Origin: DASVFB01 sp963815965
GTDB lineage: Bacteria; Actinomycetota; Thermoleophilia; Gaiellales; Gaiellaceae
Length of the DNA stretch: 64,000 bases
Assembly (NCBI GenBank): GCA_963815965.1
Contig: CAWFIT010000001.1
Span: 930,001-994,000 of the forward strand
Direction: 5' to 3'
Below, piece after piece: positions 1 to 8,777 of the stretch. Position 1 is the first letter of the stretch. Each line of letters opens with the position of its first letter. The notes under the pieces were generated by a model, which searched no databases, was not told the origin of the DNA, and worked only from the letters and a program-made list of their open reading frames with translations. The position numbers were made by a program, and so were the translations under genes.

Positions 1-2211
1 TCGGTCGAGGTCGACGGCACACCCGCGTCGTTCCGGTTCGTCCAGCCTACGTACCCGGGCGACCCGAACGGCCAGGACGACCCCGATCCCGCCGCGCACG
101 CTGTGTCGAACTCGAACCCCGTGAGCGCGACGAACCCGAACCCGCCCGCCTGCTCGCCGCAGGTCAACAACGACACGCAGAACGGGACGCAGTGCCCGGC
201 AAACAAGCTCGTCGTCACGCCGTCGGCGCCGATCGCGGACGGAACGACAGTCACGGTGACGATCGACTACACCGGCCGCCCAGGCGTGCATACGGACGGC
301 GACGGCTCGACCGAGGGCTGGTTCCGCATCTCGACGGTCGGCAGCGAGGGTGCCTTCGTGACGACCGAGCCGGTCGGCAACGACTCGTGGATGCCGATGA
401 ACAACCACCCGCTGGCGAAGGCGACCTACGACATCTACGACACGACGAACGTCGGCAAGGTCGCCATCGGCCCCGGTGAACTGGTCGGCTACACGGCCCC
501 GGTCGGCACGGCGTACCAGCCGGTGCCCGCGCCGGCGTCGAACCCGGCGGACGCGATCTTCCCCGACGGCTCGGTGACGTGGCACTGGCACTCGCCGGAG
601 CCGATCGCGAACTACCTCGTCGAGAACTCGATCGGCGCCTACGACCTGTCGGCGCGGACGAGCCCGACGAGCGGCGTCCAGTACTGGGAGGCTCAGGCGT
701 CCACGATCACGGCGGCGCGCAAGGCGACGAACAAGATCGCGATGGACAACCAGGAAGACATCGTCAACTTCCAGCAGATCTTCAATGGGCCGTGGCCGTT
801 GACGACCGATGGTGTCGTCGTCGGCACGCCCTCGGCGAGCTTCGAGGAGGAGATGCAGGGCAAGATCACCTTCGCGGGCGGCCAGATCGGCGGCGCCACC
901 GGCACGTCGCTGGGCACGTTCAACCACGAGAACATGCACCAGTGGTTCGGCGACAACGTCGCCGAGGCCGCGTTCAACCTCACGTGGTGGAAGGAGGGCT
1001 TCGCGACCGTCGGCGAATACCTCACCACCGCTCGCACCGCCGCCACGGCCGCGGGCGGGCTCGGCACGCCGGCCGGCGACGCCGCCTTTGAGAACAGCCT
1101 GATCGGCCGCTTCAACGGCACCGGCAACTACAACACGACAAGCTCGACGTTCTGGACGCAAGCGCCGAACAACCCCTCGGTCAGGACCCTCTTCACGACC
1201 GCGTTCACCTACACGCGGCCGGGCACGGCCTACCTCGCGCTGTGGCGCGCGCTCGGCAAGGACCGGATGATCAGCGCGATGAAGGACATCCAGAGCACCT
1301 ACGGTGGCGGCAACATCACGCAGTCGCAGCTCGAGGCGGTCTTCCGCAAGTGGCTGCCGACCCCGAGCGCGTCGTGCAACGCTCGGCTCACCGCGTTCTA
1401 CCAGCAGTGGTGGAACACGTCGTTCTCGAGCGGCGGCGCCAACACGCTGAACCGGCCGATGCTCACCGGCCCCGGGCTCAACGGCCAGGGTTTCCCCTGC
1501 GCGAAGGTCACGCCGGCCGAGCCGAACGGCCAGAACGGCTGGTACACGACGGATGTGGACGTCGACTGGTTTGGCTTCCCGACGCCGGCCGCCACGATCA
1601 CTGCGACACGCACGGGCTGCGGAGACGTCTCCGGACACGAGTCGATCACGACCGACGGCACGTTCATGCCGTCCTGCGAGGTCAGCTCGACGGTCACGGC
1701 GACGGGCGTGAACGCCGGCACGTCCGGCCCGATTTCGGAGACGTTCAAGCGCGACGCCACGGCGCCGACGGTGGCCTACACCGGAAACGCAGGCGCATAC
1801 ACGGTGGACGAGACCGTTGCGATCCAATGCTCCGCGAGTGACGACACGTCCGGGGTCGATTCGACGACGTGCGCGGATGCGTCGGGGCCTGCGTACTCGT
1901 TCGGCCTCGGGAGTCACACGTTGAGCGCGACCGCGGACGATCTCGCCGGGAATGTCGGATCGGGTGAAACGACGTTCACGGTCAGCGTGACGTTCGCGTC
2001 ACTCGCCAATCTCGTTGCGAGGTTCAGCACCAATCCCCAGGTGACCAAGGGGCTCAACGACAAGCTCGCAGCCGCTGCGGGCGCCAAGACCGCCAAGGCG
2101 CGCGCCTACCAACTGGAAGCGTTCGAGAAGCAGGTCACCGCACAGACTGGCAAGGCTTTGACGGCCGAGCAGGCTGAGATCCTGATCGAGCTTGCGGAAG
2201 CACTGAAATAG
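1..2211 (+). CDS. Secreted M1-family (gluzincin) metallopeptidase, 3' part
   Basis: The reading frame is open from the first base, so the N-terminus lies outside the window; 736 residues are visible. Zinc ligands are seen as HENMH at residues 309-313 followed by E332, the HExxH-x18-E spacing of aminopeptidase-N-like gluzincins. The preceding region is beta-rich, as expected for the M1 N-terminal domain. After the peptidase domain come Ig-like repeats (about 500-650), then a helical C-terminal segment of about 70 residues ending in ALTAEQAEILIELAEALK, which resembles a FIMAH domain. The domain layout implies an extracellular enzyme that cleaves peptides. It converges on the cupin-TPR gene, with a strong hairpin between them. 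Family assignment is firm; substrate is unknown. Confidence 0.85.
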   Translation, partial: SVEVDGTPASFRFVQPTYPGDPNGQDDPDPAAHAVSNSNPVSATNPNPPACSPQVNNDTQNGTQCPANKLVVTPSAPIADGTTVTVTIDYTGRPGVHTDGDGSTEGWFRISTVGSEGAFVTTEPVGNDSWMPMNNHPLAKATYDIYDTTNVGKVAIGPGELVGYTAPVGTAYQPVPAPASNPADAIFPDGSVTWHWHSPEPIANYLVENSIGAYDLSARTSPTSGVQYWEAQASTITAARKATNKIAMDNQEDIVNFQQIFNGPWPLTTDGVVVGTPSASFEEEMQGKITFAGGQIGGATGTSLGTFNHENMHQWFGDNVAEAAFNLTWWKEGFATVGEYLTTARTAATAAGGLGTPAGDAAFENSLIGRFNGTGNYNTTSSTFWTQAPNNPSVRTLFTTAFTYTRPGTAYLALWRALGKDRMISAMKDIQSTYGGGNITQSQLEAVFRKWLPTPSASCNARLTAFYQQWWNTSFSSGGANTLNRPMLTGPGLNGQGFPCAKVTPAEPNGQNGWYTTDVDVDWFGFPTPAATITATRTGCGDVSGHESITTDGTFMPSCEVSSTVTATGVNAGTSGPISETFKRDATAPTVAYTGNAGAYTVDETVAIQCSASDDTSGVDSTTCADASGPAYSFGLGSHTLSATADDLAGNVGSGETTFTVSVTFASLANLVARFSTNPQVTKGLNDKLAAAAGAKTAKARAYQLEAFEKQVTAQTGKALTAEQAEILIELAEALK

Positions 2212-2223
2212 GCACTGCCTCAG

Positions 2224-2254
2224 GCGAGCGGCGCGGCTCGACCGCGCCGCTCGC
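2224..2254. terminator. Perfect 13-bp hairpin between convergent genes
   Basis: The arms 2224-2236 and 2242-2254 are perfect reverse complements around a 5-base loop. The hairpin lies between the stop codons of the M1 peptidase and the cupin-TPR gene and could act in both directions. No clear U-tract follows on either strand, so it may be an intrinsic terminator of the GC-rich actinobacterial kind. Confidence 0.55.
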
Positions 2255-2890
2255 TCATGCCGGGTAGTCGGGACGGTCTCTGATCGAGTCGAAGTCGCTG
2301 TCGTTCTCGGCGGCCTTCTTCGTCGCTTCGGAGTCCAGCTCGAGGGAGCGTTTCAACTGGGCAATCGCCTTGTCGGGGTCGCCGAAGCGCGCCTCGATGC
2401 ACGCCGAGTTGTAGTAGCCCTGCCACGCCTCGGGCGAGCGGGAGATCGCCTGCTGCACGAGCTCGCGACCCTCGGCGAGCTTGCCCTGCTCCGCGTACGA
2501 GTAAGCGGCGAAGACGTCCTCCCACAACGAGGGCTCGAAAACGATGCCGGGCTTCGCGCCGACCGCGAGCACGAACGTGTTGTCCTCAGCTGCGATTGCG
2601 CCGCGACGCGTGCCCGGGCGCACGAAGACGAGGGTGCCGGGGCCGGCGTCGAGCTCGTCGTCGCCGAGCGTGAACCGCGCAAGGCCGCGCAGCACGACGT
2701 ACATCTCTTCGTGGCCGTCTCGCTCGAAGTGCTCCTCGATCACTCTCTGGCCCGCCTTCTCGGCGCTGTAGGCGTTCGAGCCGAAGCCGCTGATCCCGAA
2801 GCGGCGACGCACAGGCCGCCAGACGAACTCGCCGTTGTTGACGGGCATCACGTCGAGCTCGTCGATGTGCGCGGTCTCGTATCCCTTCAA
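2255..2890 (-). CDS. Cupin-TPR fusion protein
   Basis: This 211-aa protein has a cupin beta-barrel (about residues 40-120, with HFERDGHEEMYVVLRG and a PGTLVFVRPG strand) followed by TPR-like helices (about 130-195). The chosen start is TTG at 2890, which overlaps the TGA of the upstream DUF1028 gene and implies translational coupling. It is the last gene of a four-gene minus-strand operon with a metallo-hydrolase, an 88-aa protein and a DUF1028 protein. A paralogue with the same architecture lies at 21681-22352. Function is unknown; a small-molecule sensor or scaffold is possible but is only inference. Confidence 0.75.
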   Translation of the reverse strand: MKGYETAHIDELDVMPVNNGEFVWRPVRRRFGISGFGSNAYSAEKAGQRVIEEHFERDGHEEMYVVLRGLARFTLGDDELDAGPGTLVFVRPGTRRGAIAAEDNTFVLAVGAKPGIVFEPSLWEDVFAAYSYAEQGKLAEGRELVQQAISRSPEAWQGYYNSACIEARFGDPDKAIAQLKRSLELDSEATKKAAENDSDFDSIRDRPDYPA

Positions 2891-3739
2891 CTCAGCCTCC
2901 TCAGCGCGTCGAGCACGACCGGGTCGACTTGCTCGACGCCGTCGACTCGCATCTCGTAGTTTTCGGACCCTGCCCACTCGGTGAGTGCTTGCTCGAGCTC
3001 GCCTGTGTAGCCGATACGCGCGAGGCGCTCGGTGAGTTCCGCGCGGAGCGCGTCGTCGACGTCGAGCCACTTCTCCTTCGGTGTCCGTCCGAACAGCGCA
3101 TCGTGCAGATCCATAGATGCGCCGAAGCTCTTCCAAAGGACGCGCGTGATCGTCGACACGCAGTTCGACGACGACGTCGGAGAGTTGTGCGTAACCGGCG
3201 TCCTTCTCGACGACGAGCAGCGCCGCAGACTGCTGACCGCGCTTGTCTCCGCCCGCGGCCTGGGCGGCATCGAGGCAGTCGAGCAGGCGTTCGGCGAGCG
3301 GCCGGCCTGCGGTCGCCTCGAACGTCTCCGCGAGCGCGTCGACGGTTTCAGCCGACACGAGGATGTTGCCCTGCGCCGCATAACCGTCTCCCGTGCGCCC
3401 TCCCGCCCACTCGTGGCATTCGCTGCCCGTGTACGTTGCGGCGCCGCCGCGCGCGTCGACAACACCGAGCTGGCGATGCTCGCGCCCGTCGTCTGCCTCC
3501 GTGAGTCGCTTTACGACCTCGTCGGCGGGCATTCCCTGGCGGAGGAGCGCAAGCCCGTCCGGCCCGTAGCGCGGGTTCGCGTACGACTGTGTCGCGACCG
3601 CGCCGACGTGCGGCTCGGCCCACGGGACAACGGAGCCGACCGCGAGGAACTTCGACTGCGTTGCAACTCCCCACTGACCTGCGTCGAGGTCGCACGCGAC
3701 GATCGAGTACGTCGCGACGACGCGTGCGCTATTCGCCAT
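2887..3739 (-). CDS. DUF1028 family protein (Ntn-hydrolase-like), frameshifted
   Basis: The N-terminal two thirds begin MANSARVVATYSIVA and carry the usual DUF1028 pattern, including GVATQSKFLAVGSVVPWAEP. The C-terminus (DLHDALFGRTP through DALRRLS) continues in a second frame. The switch is explained by one extra base in the CC at 3111-3112, giving RRIY-DLHDALFG as in the family; the repaired length is 283 aa, the family norm. The start ATG overlaps the end of the 88-aa gene by 11 bases and the stop overlaps the cupin-TPR start. DUF1028 proteins have an Ntn-hydrolase-like fold; substrate unknown. Confidence 0.8.
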
Positions 3740-3995
3740 ATGTCAACTTGACCAGGTCGAGCTCGAGCAGCTCAGGGTCGTGGACGAGGACGGTCGCCAC
3801 TTCGGGATGCGCGAGCGCCTCCTTCACCGCCTCCGGCGCGTCCGCGCGGATCACGATCGGCCGCCCTTCCTCGAACGCTCTGTGCGCGGCGTCGTCCCAT
3901 TCGTCCAGAACGAGCGCGCCTTCCACGTCGAGCTCGCCTTCGAGCGCGATCTCGGGGACCTTGCGCCCGGTGGCCCCGAACCAGCGCTCCCTCAC
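3729..3995 (-). CDS. Small acidic hypothetical protein (88 aa)
   Basis: The GTG start at 3995 overlaps the TGA of the upstream metallo-hydrolase (GTGA), and the stop lies inside the start of DUF1028, so translation is likely coupled on both sides. The product is acidic and alternates helix- and strand-like stretches (for example DAPEAVKEALAHPEVATVLV). I recognise no family. Its position inside a tightly packed operon is the main evidence that it is a real gene. Confidence 0.65.
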   Translation of the reverse strand: MRERWFGATGRKVPEIALEGELDVEGALVLDEWDDAAHRAFEEGRPIVIRADAPEAVKEALAHPEVATVLVHDPELLELDLVKLTYGE

Positions 3996-4678
3996 AACTC
4001 GATCGAGTCTCCGGGCTCGATCTCGGCGACGTCGACATCCGGCGCGAGCTGCTTCAACTCCTGCGGCGTGCCGGCCAGGATCGGGAACGTGCCCCAGTGA
4101 CACGGGACGCAGCGCTTCGTCCCGAGCAGCTCGAGCGCGACGGCCGCCTCCTTCGGATCCATCGTGTAGTGGCCGCCGATCGGCAGGACAGCGACGTCGG
4201 GCGCGTACAGCCGCCGGATCAGCGCCATGTCGCCGAAGACGCAGGTGTCCCCGGCGAAGTAGACCTTCGTCTCGTCCTCGAGCGTGACGACGATGCCGCA
4301 CGGCTCGCCCATGTACGCGCCGTCGTTGTTGCTCGACGAGTGGAAGGCGTTCGTCATCGTGAACTTCACGCCCGCGACCTCGACCGTGCCACCCTTGTTC
4401 GGATCGTGCGCTTCCGCGACTCCCTGACTCGCGAGCCAGCCGGCGAGTTCGACCGGTGCGACAACGGGGCAGGCGTGCTTCTTCGAGAGGTCGACGGTGT
4501 CGCCGACGTGGTCACCGTGCCCGTGCGTGAGCGCGATGACATCCACGCGTTCCGGGGTCACCTCGTTCGCGGGACACTTCGGGTTCCCGTTCAGGAACGG
4601 ATCGATGTAGATGCGTTTTCCACCGGGCGACTCGACGCGGAACGTCGCGTGGCCCAGCCAGGTGAGTGTTCCAGCCAT
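3992..4678 (-). CDS. Metal-dependent hydrolase, UPF0173 / metallo-beta-lactamase fold
   Basis: The 228-aa product carries HGHGDH (H52, H54, D56, H57), the zinc-binding motif of the metallo-beta-lactamase superfamily. Later motifs are FAGDTCVFGDM and CHWGTFP. Short length and lack of extra domains match the UPF0173 (YtkL-like) group. The start is ATG at 4678. It is the first gene of the minus-strand operon and is divergent from the small membrane protein at 4730, leaving about 50 bases for both promoters. The physiological substrate is unknown. Confidence 0.85.
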   Translation of the reverse strand: MAGTLTWLGHATFRVESPGGKRIYIDPFLNGNPKCPANEVTPERVDVIALTHGHGDHVGDTVDLSKKHACPVVAPVELAGWLASQGVAEAHDPNKGGTVEVAGVKFTMTNAFHSSSNNDGAYMGEPCGIVVTLEDETKVYFAGDTCVFGDMALIRRLYAPDVAVLPIGGHYTMDPKEAAVALELLGTKRCVPCHWGTFPILAGTPQELKQLAPDVDVAEIEPGDSIEL

Positions 4679-4729
4679 GGCGCGAGCGTAACGAAGAGGA
4701 CCGTCCGACCGCGGCGCGAATGTGTGGGC

Positions 4730-5125
4730 GTGAGGCGCTGCGCGATCTCGGCCGCTCTCGTTCTCGGCGCGGTCGTCGCCGACGGCCAGCACGCCCGCGG
4801 CGTCGCGCTGTACCTCGTCCTCGCCGCGATTCCGGCCGTCGCGGTGACCGCGCTCTCCTTCTTCGGCGATCTGGTTGAAGGGAGCGCCGACAGCGACGCC
4901 GGCGCCGTGTACGTGGGGCTCACCTCGCTCGCGCTCGTCCTGCTCTTGATCGGCGCCGCGGTACGGGCGAACACGCTCGCGGACAGCTCGATCCCGGCGC
5001 TCGGCGTCTCGACGCTTATTGGAGCGCTCACGCTGCTCGGACTGCAGCTCGCCGTCTGGACTTCGTTGCGACTGTCTCGTGAACGGCTGGTGAACGTGCA
5101 GCGCAGCCCCGCACGCGACGTGTAG
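4730..5125 (+). CDS. Small integral membrane protein
   Basis: A 131-aa product with about four hydrophobic segments (near residues 5-15, 25-42, 60-80 and 92-112) and an Arg-rich C-terminal tail. GTG at 4730 is used; a GTG two codons earlier (4724) is equally possible. It ends 11 bases before the MMPL transporter, so the two are probably co-transcribed. I recognise no family; a role beside the transporter is inference. Confidence 0.65.
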   Translation: MRRCAISAALVLGAVVADGQHARGVALYLVLAAIPAVAVTALSFFGDLVEGSADSDAGAVYVGLTSLALVLLLIGAAVRANTLADSSIPALGVSTLIGALTLLGLQLAVWTSLRLSRERLVNVQRSPARDV

Positions 5126-5136
5126 AAATATTCGGG

Positions 5137-7311
5137 ATGGAACGCCTGGCCCGGACCGTCATCCGGCGCCGGAAGATCGTGATCGTGCTGTGGGTCGCCC
5201 TCACCATCTTCGGCGCCTACTCCGCCATGCGCGTCTCGAACCGCTGGCTCGAGCAGTTCTCGATCCCGGGCTACTCGGCGTACGAGGCGAACCAGCGGAC
5301 GCTGCACACGTTCGGAAGCGGCGAGCAGTTCGCGCTGGTCGGCGTCATCACCGCGCCCGGCCGCGACGTGACGAAGGTTCCCGGCGTCGCGAAGGCATTC
5401 GCGCAGGCGGCGGCGCAGAACCCGCGCGGTCGTTACAGCGACTACTTCACGACCCACGACGCGATGTACCTCTCGCCCGACCGGCACACGGCGTTCGCCG
5501 AGATCTTTCCGGCGGGGAATCCGGGCTTCAACGTGATCAAGAGCCTGAAACCGACACGCGCGACGTTGAAACGACTCGCGCCGGCGGGAACGCAGGCGTA
5601 CCTGACGGGCCACGATCCGCTCTACTCCGACTCGTCCGGGGGCGACTCGAACGGGCCGAGCGTCTTGCTCGAGGCGTTGATCGGCGGACTGGGAGCGCTG
5701 ATCATCCTGCTCTTCGTCTTCGGCACGCTGCCGGCGATCGCGATGCCGCTGCTCGTCGCCGTCGCGTCGATCCTCAACACCTTCACGCTGGTCTGGGCAG
5801 TGACCTACGTGACGGACGTCTCGCTCGTCGTCGAGTTCCTGATCGCGCTCGTCGGTCTCGGCATCGCGATCGACTATGCGCTGCTGATGATCTTCCGTTT
5901 CCGCGAGGAGCTGCGACACGGCAACGATGTCGAGACATCGATCGTCACGACGATGACGCACGCCGGACGTTCCGTGATCGTCTCAGGCTCGACGGTCGCC
6001 GTCGGGCTGCTGAGCATGCTCGTCCTGCCGCTTCCGTTCATCCGCTCGATCGGTATCGGCGGCCTGCTCATTCCGGCCGTCTCGGTGCTCGCCGCGATCA
6101 CGCTGCTGCCGGCGATGCTGGCCGTGCTCGGAACGCGCATCAACAGCGTGCGCGTGTTGCCGAAGCGGATCGTCGAAGGCTCGGACAACGAGTCCGTCGG
6201 GTTCTGGAACCGCTGGTCGCGTCTTGTCACGCGGCGGCCGCTCATCTTTGCCGCCACCGGCCTGGCGATCGTCGGCGTGCTGCTCTTCTACGGCGCCCAG
6301 CTGAACCCGAGCGAAGCACAGCAGAAGGATCTCCCCGGCGCAGGGGACGCGGTCAACGGGCGCGCCGCTCTGACAGCGGCAGGCGTCCCACCCGGCGTCT
6401 ACAAGCCGTTCGAGATCCTCGTCGAGGGCAATCCAAACCCGGCGGCGCTCAGCCGTATCGCTGAGACAGTCGGCTCGACGCCGGGGGTGGTCGGCGCGAC
6501 TGCGCCGGCGCAGTGGCGCACGTCGGGCGCGGCGATCGTGGAGGCGATCCCGAAGCACGACGGCGCGGCGAAGGACGTGCGGCCGGTCATTTCGAACCTC
6601 CAGCACGACGTGCTGCCGGCGTTGTCGGATCAGACCGGCTTGCGCGTGACGCTCGGCGGCTCCGCGGCGGAGGAACGCGACTTCGTGCACGCCGTCTACG
6701 GCAACTTCCCGTACGTGCTGCTGTTCGTCATCGTGCTGACCTACCTGCTGCTGGCGCGGGCGTTCCGCTCGGTGCTCCTGCCGCTGAAGGCTGTGATCCT
6801 CAACCTCGTGTCGCTCGGAGCCGCCTACGGCATCATCGTCATCATCTTCCAGAAGGGCTTCGGCGCCGAGGAGATCTGGAACGTTCCGGCGACCAACTCG
6901 ATCATCCCGTGGATCCCGCTGATGATCTTCGCGTTCCTCTACGGGCTCTCGATGGACTACGAGGTCTTCATGCTCACGCGCATGCGCGAAGCGCACGACG
7001 ACGGCGACTCGACGCCGGACGCGATCAGGCACGGGCTCGCACGTACGGGCAAGCTCGTCACGAGCGCGGCGCTCGTTCTCGCCATGGCGTTCTTCGTTCT
7101 GTCGACGAGCCCGGGCACCGACATCAAGCAGTTCGGCATCGGGCTCGCCGCGGGCGTCATCTTCGACGCGACGGTGATCCGCGCGCTGCTCGTCCCGTCT
7201 CTGATGATGCTGATGGGCAAATGGAACTGGTGGATGCCGCACTCGGTCGGGAAGCTGCTGTTCGTGCGCGGGCAGCGGGCGCCTGAAGCGGCCGCCTCAG
7301 AACCGGCCTAG
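5137..7311 (+). CDS. MMPL family RND-type exporter
   Basis: The 724-aa protein has the MmpL layout: one N-terminal membrane segment, an extracytoplasmic porter domain (about 45-185), a block of five or six membrane segments (about 190-390), a second porter domain (about 410-525) and a second membrane block (about 535-700). The motif IDYALLMIFRFREEL after a membrane helix and its counterpart MDYEVFMLTRMREAH are the paired signatures of the family. Such proteins use the proton gradient to export lipids or other hydrophobic compounds. The stop TAG shares bases with the stop of nuoN on the other strand (CTAG, 7308-7311). Confidence 0.92.
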   Translation: MERLARTVIRRRKIVIVLWVALTIFGAYSAMRVSNRWLEQFSIPGYSAYEANQRTLHTFGSGEQFALVGVITAPGRDVTKVPGVAKAFAQAAAQNPRGRYSDYFTTHDAMYLSPDRHTAFAEIFPAGNPGFNVIKSLKPTRATLKRLAPAGTQAYLTGHDPLYSDSSGGDSNGPSVLLEALIGGLGALIILLFVFGTLPAIAMPLLVAVASILNTFTLVWAVTYVTDVSLVVEFLIALVGLGIAIDYALLMIFRFREELRHGNDVETSIVTTMTHAGRSVIVSGSTVAVGLLSMLVLPLPFIRSIGIGGLLIPAVSVLAAITLLPAMLAVLGTRINSVRVLPKRIVEGSDNESVGFWNRWSRLVTRRPLIFAATGLAIVGVLLFYGAQLNPSEAQQKDLPGAGDAVNGRAALTAAGVPPGVYKPFEILVEGNPNPAALSRIAETVGSTPGVVGATAPAQWRTSGAAIVEAIPKHDGAAKDVRPVISNLQHDVLPALSDQTGLRVTLGGSAAEERDFVHAVYGNFPYVLLFVIVLTYLLLARAFRSVLLPLKAVILNLVSLGAAYGIIVIIFQKGFGAEEIWNVPATNSIIPWIPLMIFAFLYGLSMDYEVFMLTRMREAHDDGDSTPDAIRHGLARTGKLVTSAALVLAMAFFVLSTSPGTDIKQFGIGLAAGVIFDATVIRALLVPSLMMLMGKWNWWMPHSVGKLLFVRGQRAPEAAASEPA

Positions 7312-8777
7312 AAGACGAGCGTCTCGGCTGCCTTCTTCGCGATCTCGATCAGCGGCTGCACCGCGAAGAACGAGCCGATCGTGACGACGACCGCGAGCGC
7401 GACGCCGATCTGTAGCGTGACCTCGCGCGGCGGCGATCCACCCGCCGGCATCAGTTGCAGCTCGACCGGCGAGCGGAAGTACATCGCTCGCACGACGCCC
7501 AGGTAGTAGTAGAGCGAGACGAGCGTCGCCGCGACGCCGACGATCATCAGCCAGATCCAGTCGCGCTCGTACGCTGCGGCGAAGACGTAGAACTTGCCGA
7601 CGAACCCGCCCGTGAGCGGGAACCCGGCGAACCCGAGCATGAAGATCCACATCGCGGCGCCGAGGAACGGCCGCTCCCAGCCCATCCCGGCGAGGTTGTC
7701 GAGCGTCACCGGCTGCCGGAGCTCGCGCTCGCGCGCCGCGACGACGGCGAACGCGCCGACGCTCATCGCGCAGTACGGGATCAGGTAGTAGAGGAGTCCC
7801 CTCGCGCCGAGGGCGTTGTTCGCCGCGATCGCGATCAGCATGAACCCGGCCTGCGAGATCGACGAGTAGGCGAGCATCCGTTTCACGTTTCGCTGCACGA
7901 GCGCGGCGAGGTTGCCGACCGCGAGCGACGCGCAGGCGAGCACGGCGACCACGATCGTCCAGAGGTGCGCCTCCTGCGGGAACGCCTCGCGCAGGACGCG
8001 GATCATCAGGATCATCGCAGTCGCCTTCGTCGCCGCGGACATGAACGCTGTCACGGGCGTCGGTGCGCCCTCGTAGACGTCGGGCGTCCACTGGTGGAAC
8101 GGCGCCGCCGACGCCTTGAAGCCGAGGCCGACGAGGATCATCGCCAGCCCCGCGAGCAGCAGCCCGTCGTGCGGGTCGGCCGCCGCGGCGATGGCAGTGA
8201 AGTCGATCTCACCGGTCGCGCCGTAGACGAGCGCGGAGCCGAATAAGAGAGCAGCCGAGCCGAACGAGCCGATGACCAGGTACTTGAGTCCCGATTCGAG
8301 CGATGTCTCGAGCTCCATGTCGATCGCGCAGATGATGTAGAGCGCGATCGAGAACCACTCGAGTCCCAGGAAGAGCGTCATCAGGTTGTGCGCCTGGAGC
8401 AGGAAGCACATTCCGGCGCCCGCGGTGGCGAGCAGCGCGTAGTACTCGGCGACATAGTCGGTGCGCATCAGGTGCGAGTAGGACACGAAGACGGCGAGCA
8501 GCCCGCTCCCGCAGATGATGATCGCGCCGAACGCACCGAGGCGGTCGCGCGCGACCGCGTTGCCGACCTCGAGCGTTGCGTTCGCGCTGCGATCGAACAC
8601 GACGCCCGCGAAGATGCCCGCCGTGATGAAACCGGCGAACGCAAAGAACGCGCCGACGCCGCGGCGCCACGGGGCAGGGACGAGCACGGCGGCCATCAGA
8701 CAGATGGCCGCCGCCGCGAGCAGCGACAGCTCGGGCGAGAGGGTCAGCCAGTCGACGTTCGGGGTGGCGATCTTCAC
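7308..8777 (-). CDS. nuoN: NADH-quinone oxidoreductase subunit N
   Basis: This is the last gene of the complex I operon. The 489-aa polytopic membrane protein belongs to the antiporter-like proton-pumping subunits. It carries the family's conserved helices, including LGLEWFSIALYIICAI, the Lys-containing VGLGFKASAAPFHQWTPDVY segment and AYSSISQAGFM. The GTG at 8777 (VKIATPNVDW) overlaps the TGA of nuoM. Its stop shares CTAG with the convergent MMPL gene. Confidence 0.95.
   Translation of the reverse strand: MKIATPNVDWLTLSPELSLLAAAAICLMAAVLVPAPWRRGVGAFFAFAGFITAGIFAGVVFDRSANATLEVGNAVARDRLGAFGAIIICGSGLLAVFVSYSHLMRTDYVAEYYALLATAGAGMCFLLQAHNLMTLFLGLEWFSIALYIICAIDMELETSLESGLKYLVIGSFGSAALLFGSALVYGATGEIDFTAIAAAADPHDGLLLAGLAMILVGLGFKASAAPFHQWTPDVYEGAPTPVTAFMSAATKATAMILMIRVLREAFPQEAHLWTIVVAVLACASLAVGNLAALVQRNVKRMLAYSSISQAGFMLIAIAANNALGARGLLYYLIPYCAMSVGAFAVVAARERELRQPVTLDNLAGMGWERPFLGAAMWIFMLGFAGFPLTGGFVGKFYVFAAAYERDWIWLMIVGVAATLVSLYYYLGVVRAMYFRSPVELQLMPAGGSPPREVTLQIGVALAVVVTIGSFFAVQPLIEIAKKAAETLVF

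Noticed and set aside
2255..3739. A DUF1028-cupin-TPR fusion
   Set aside because: The middle of the long frame is shadow sequence. The DUF1028 C-terminus is recovered in the next frame and stops at the cupin-TPR TTG start.
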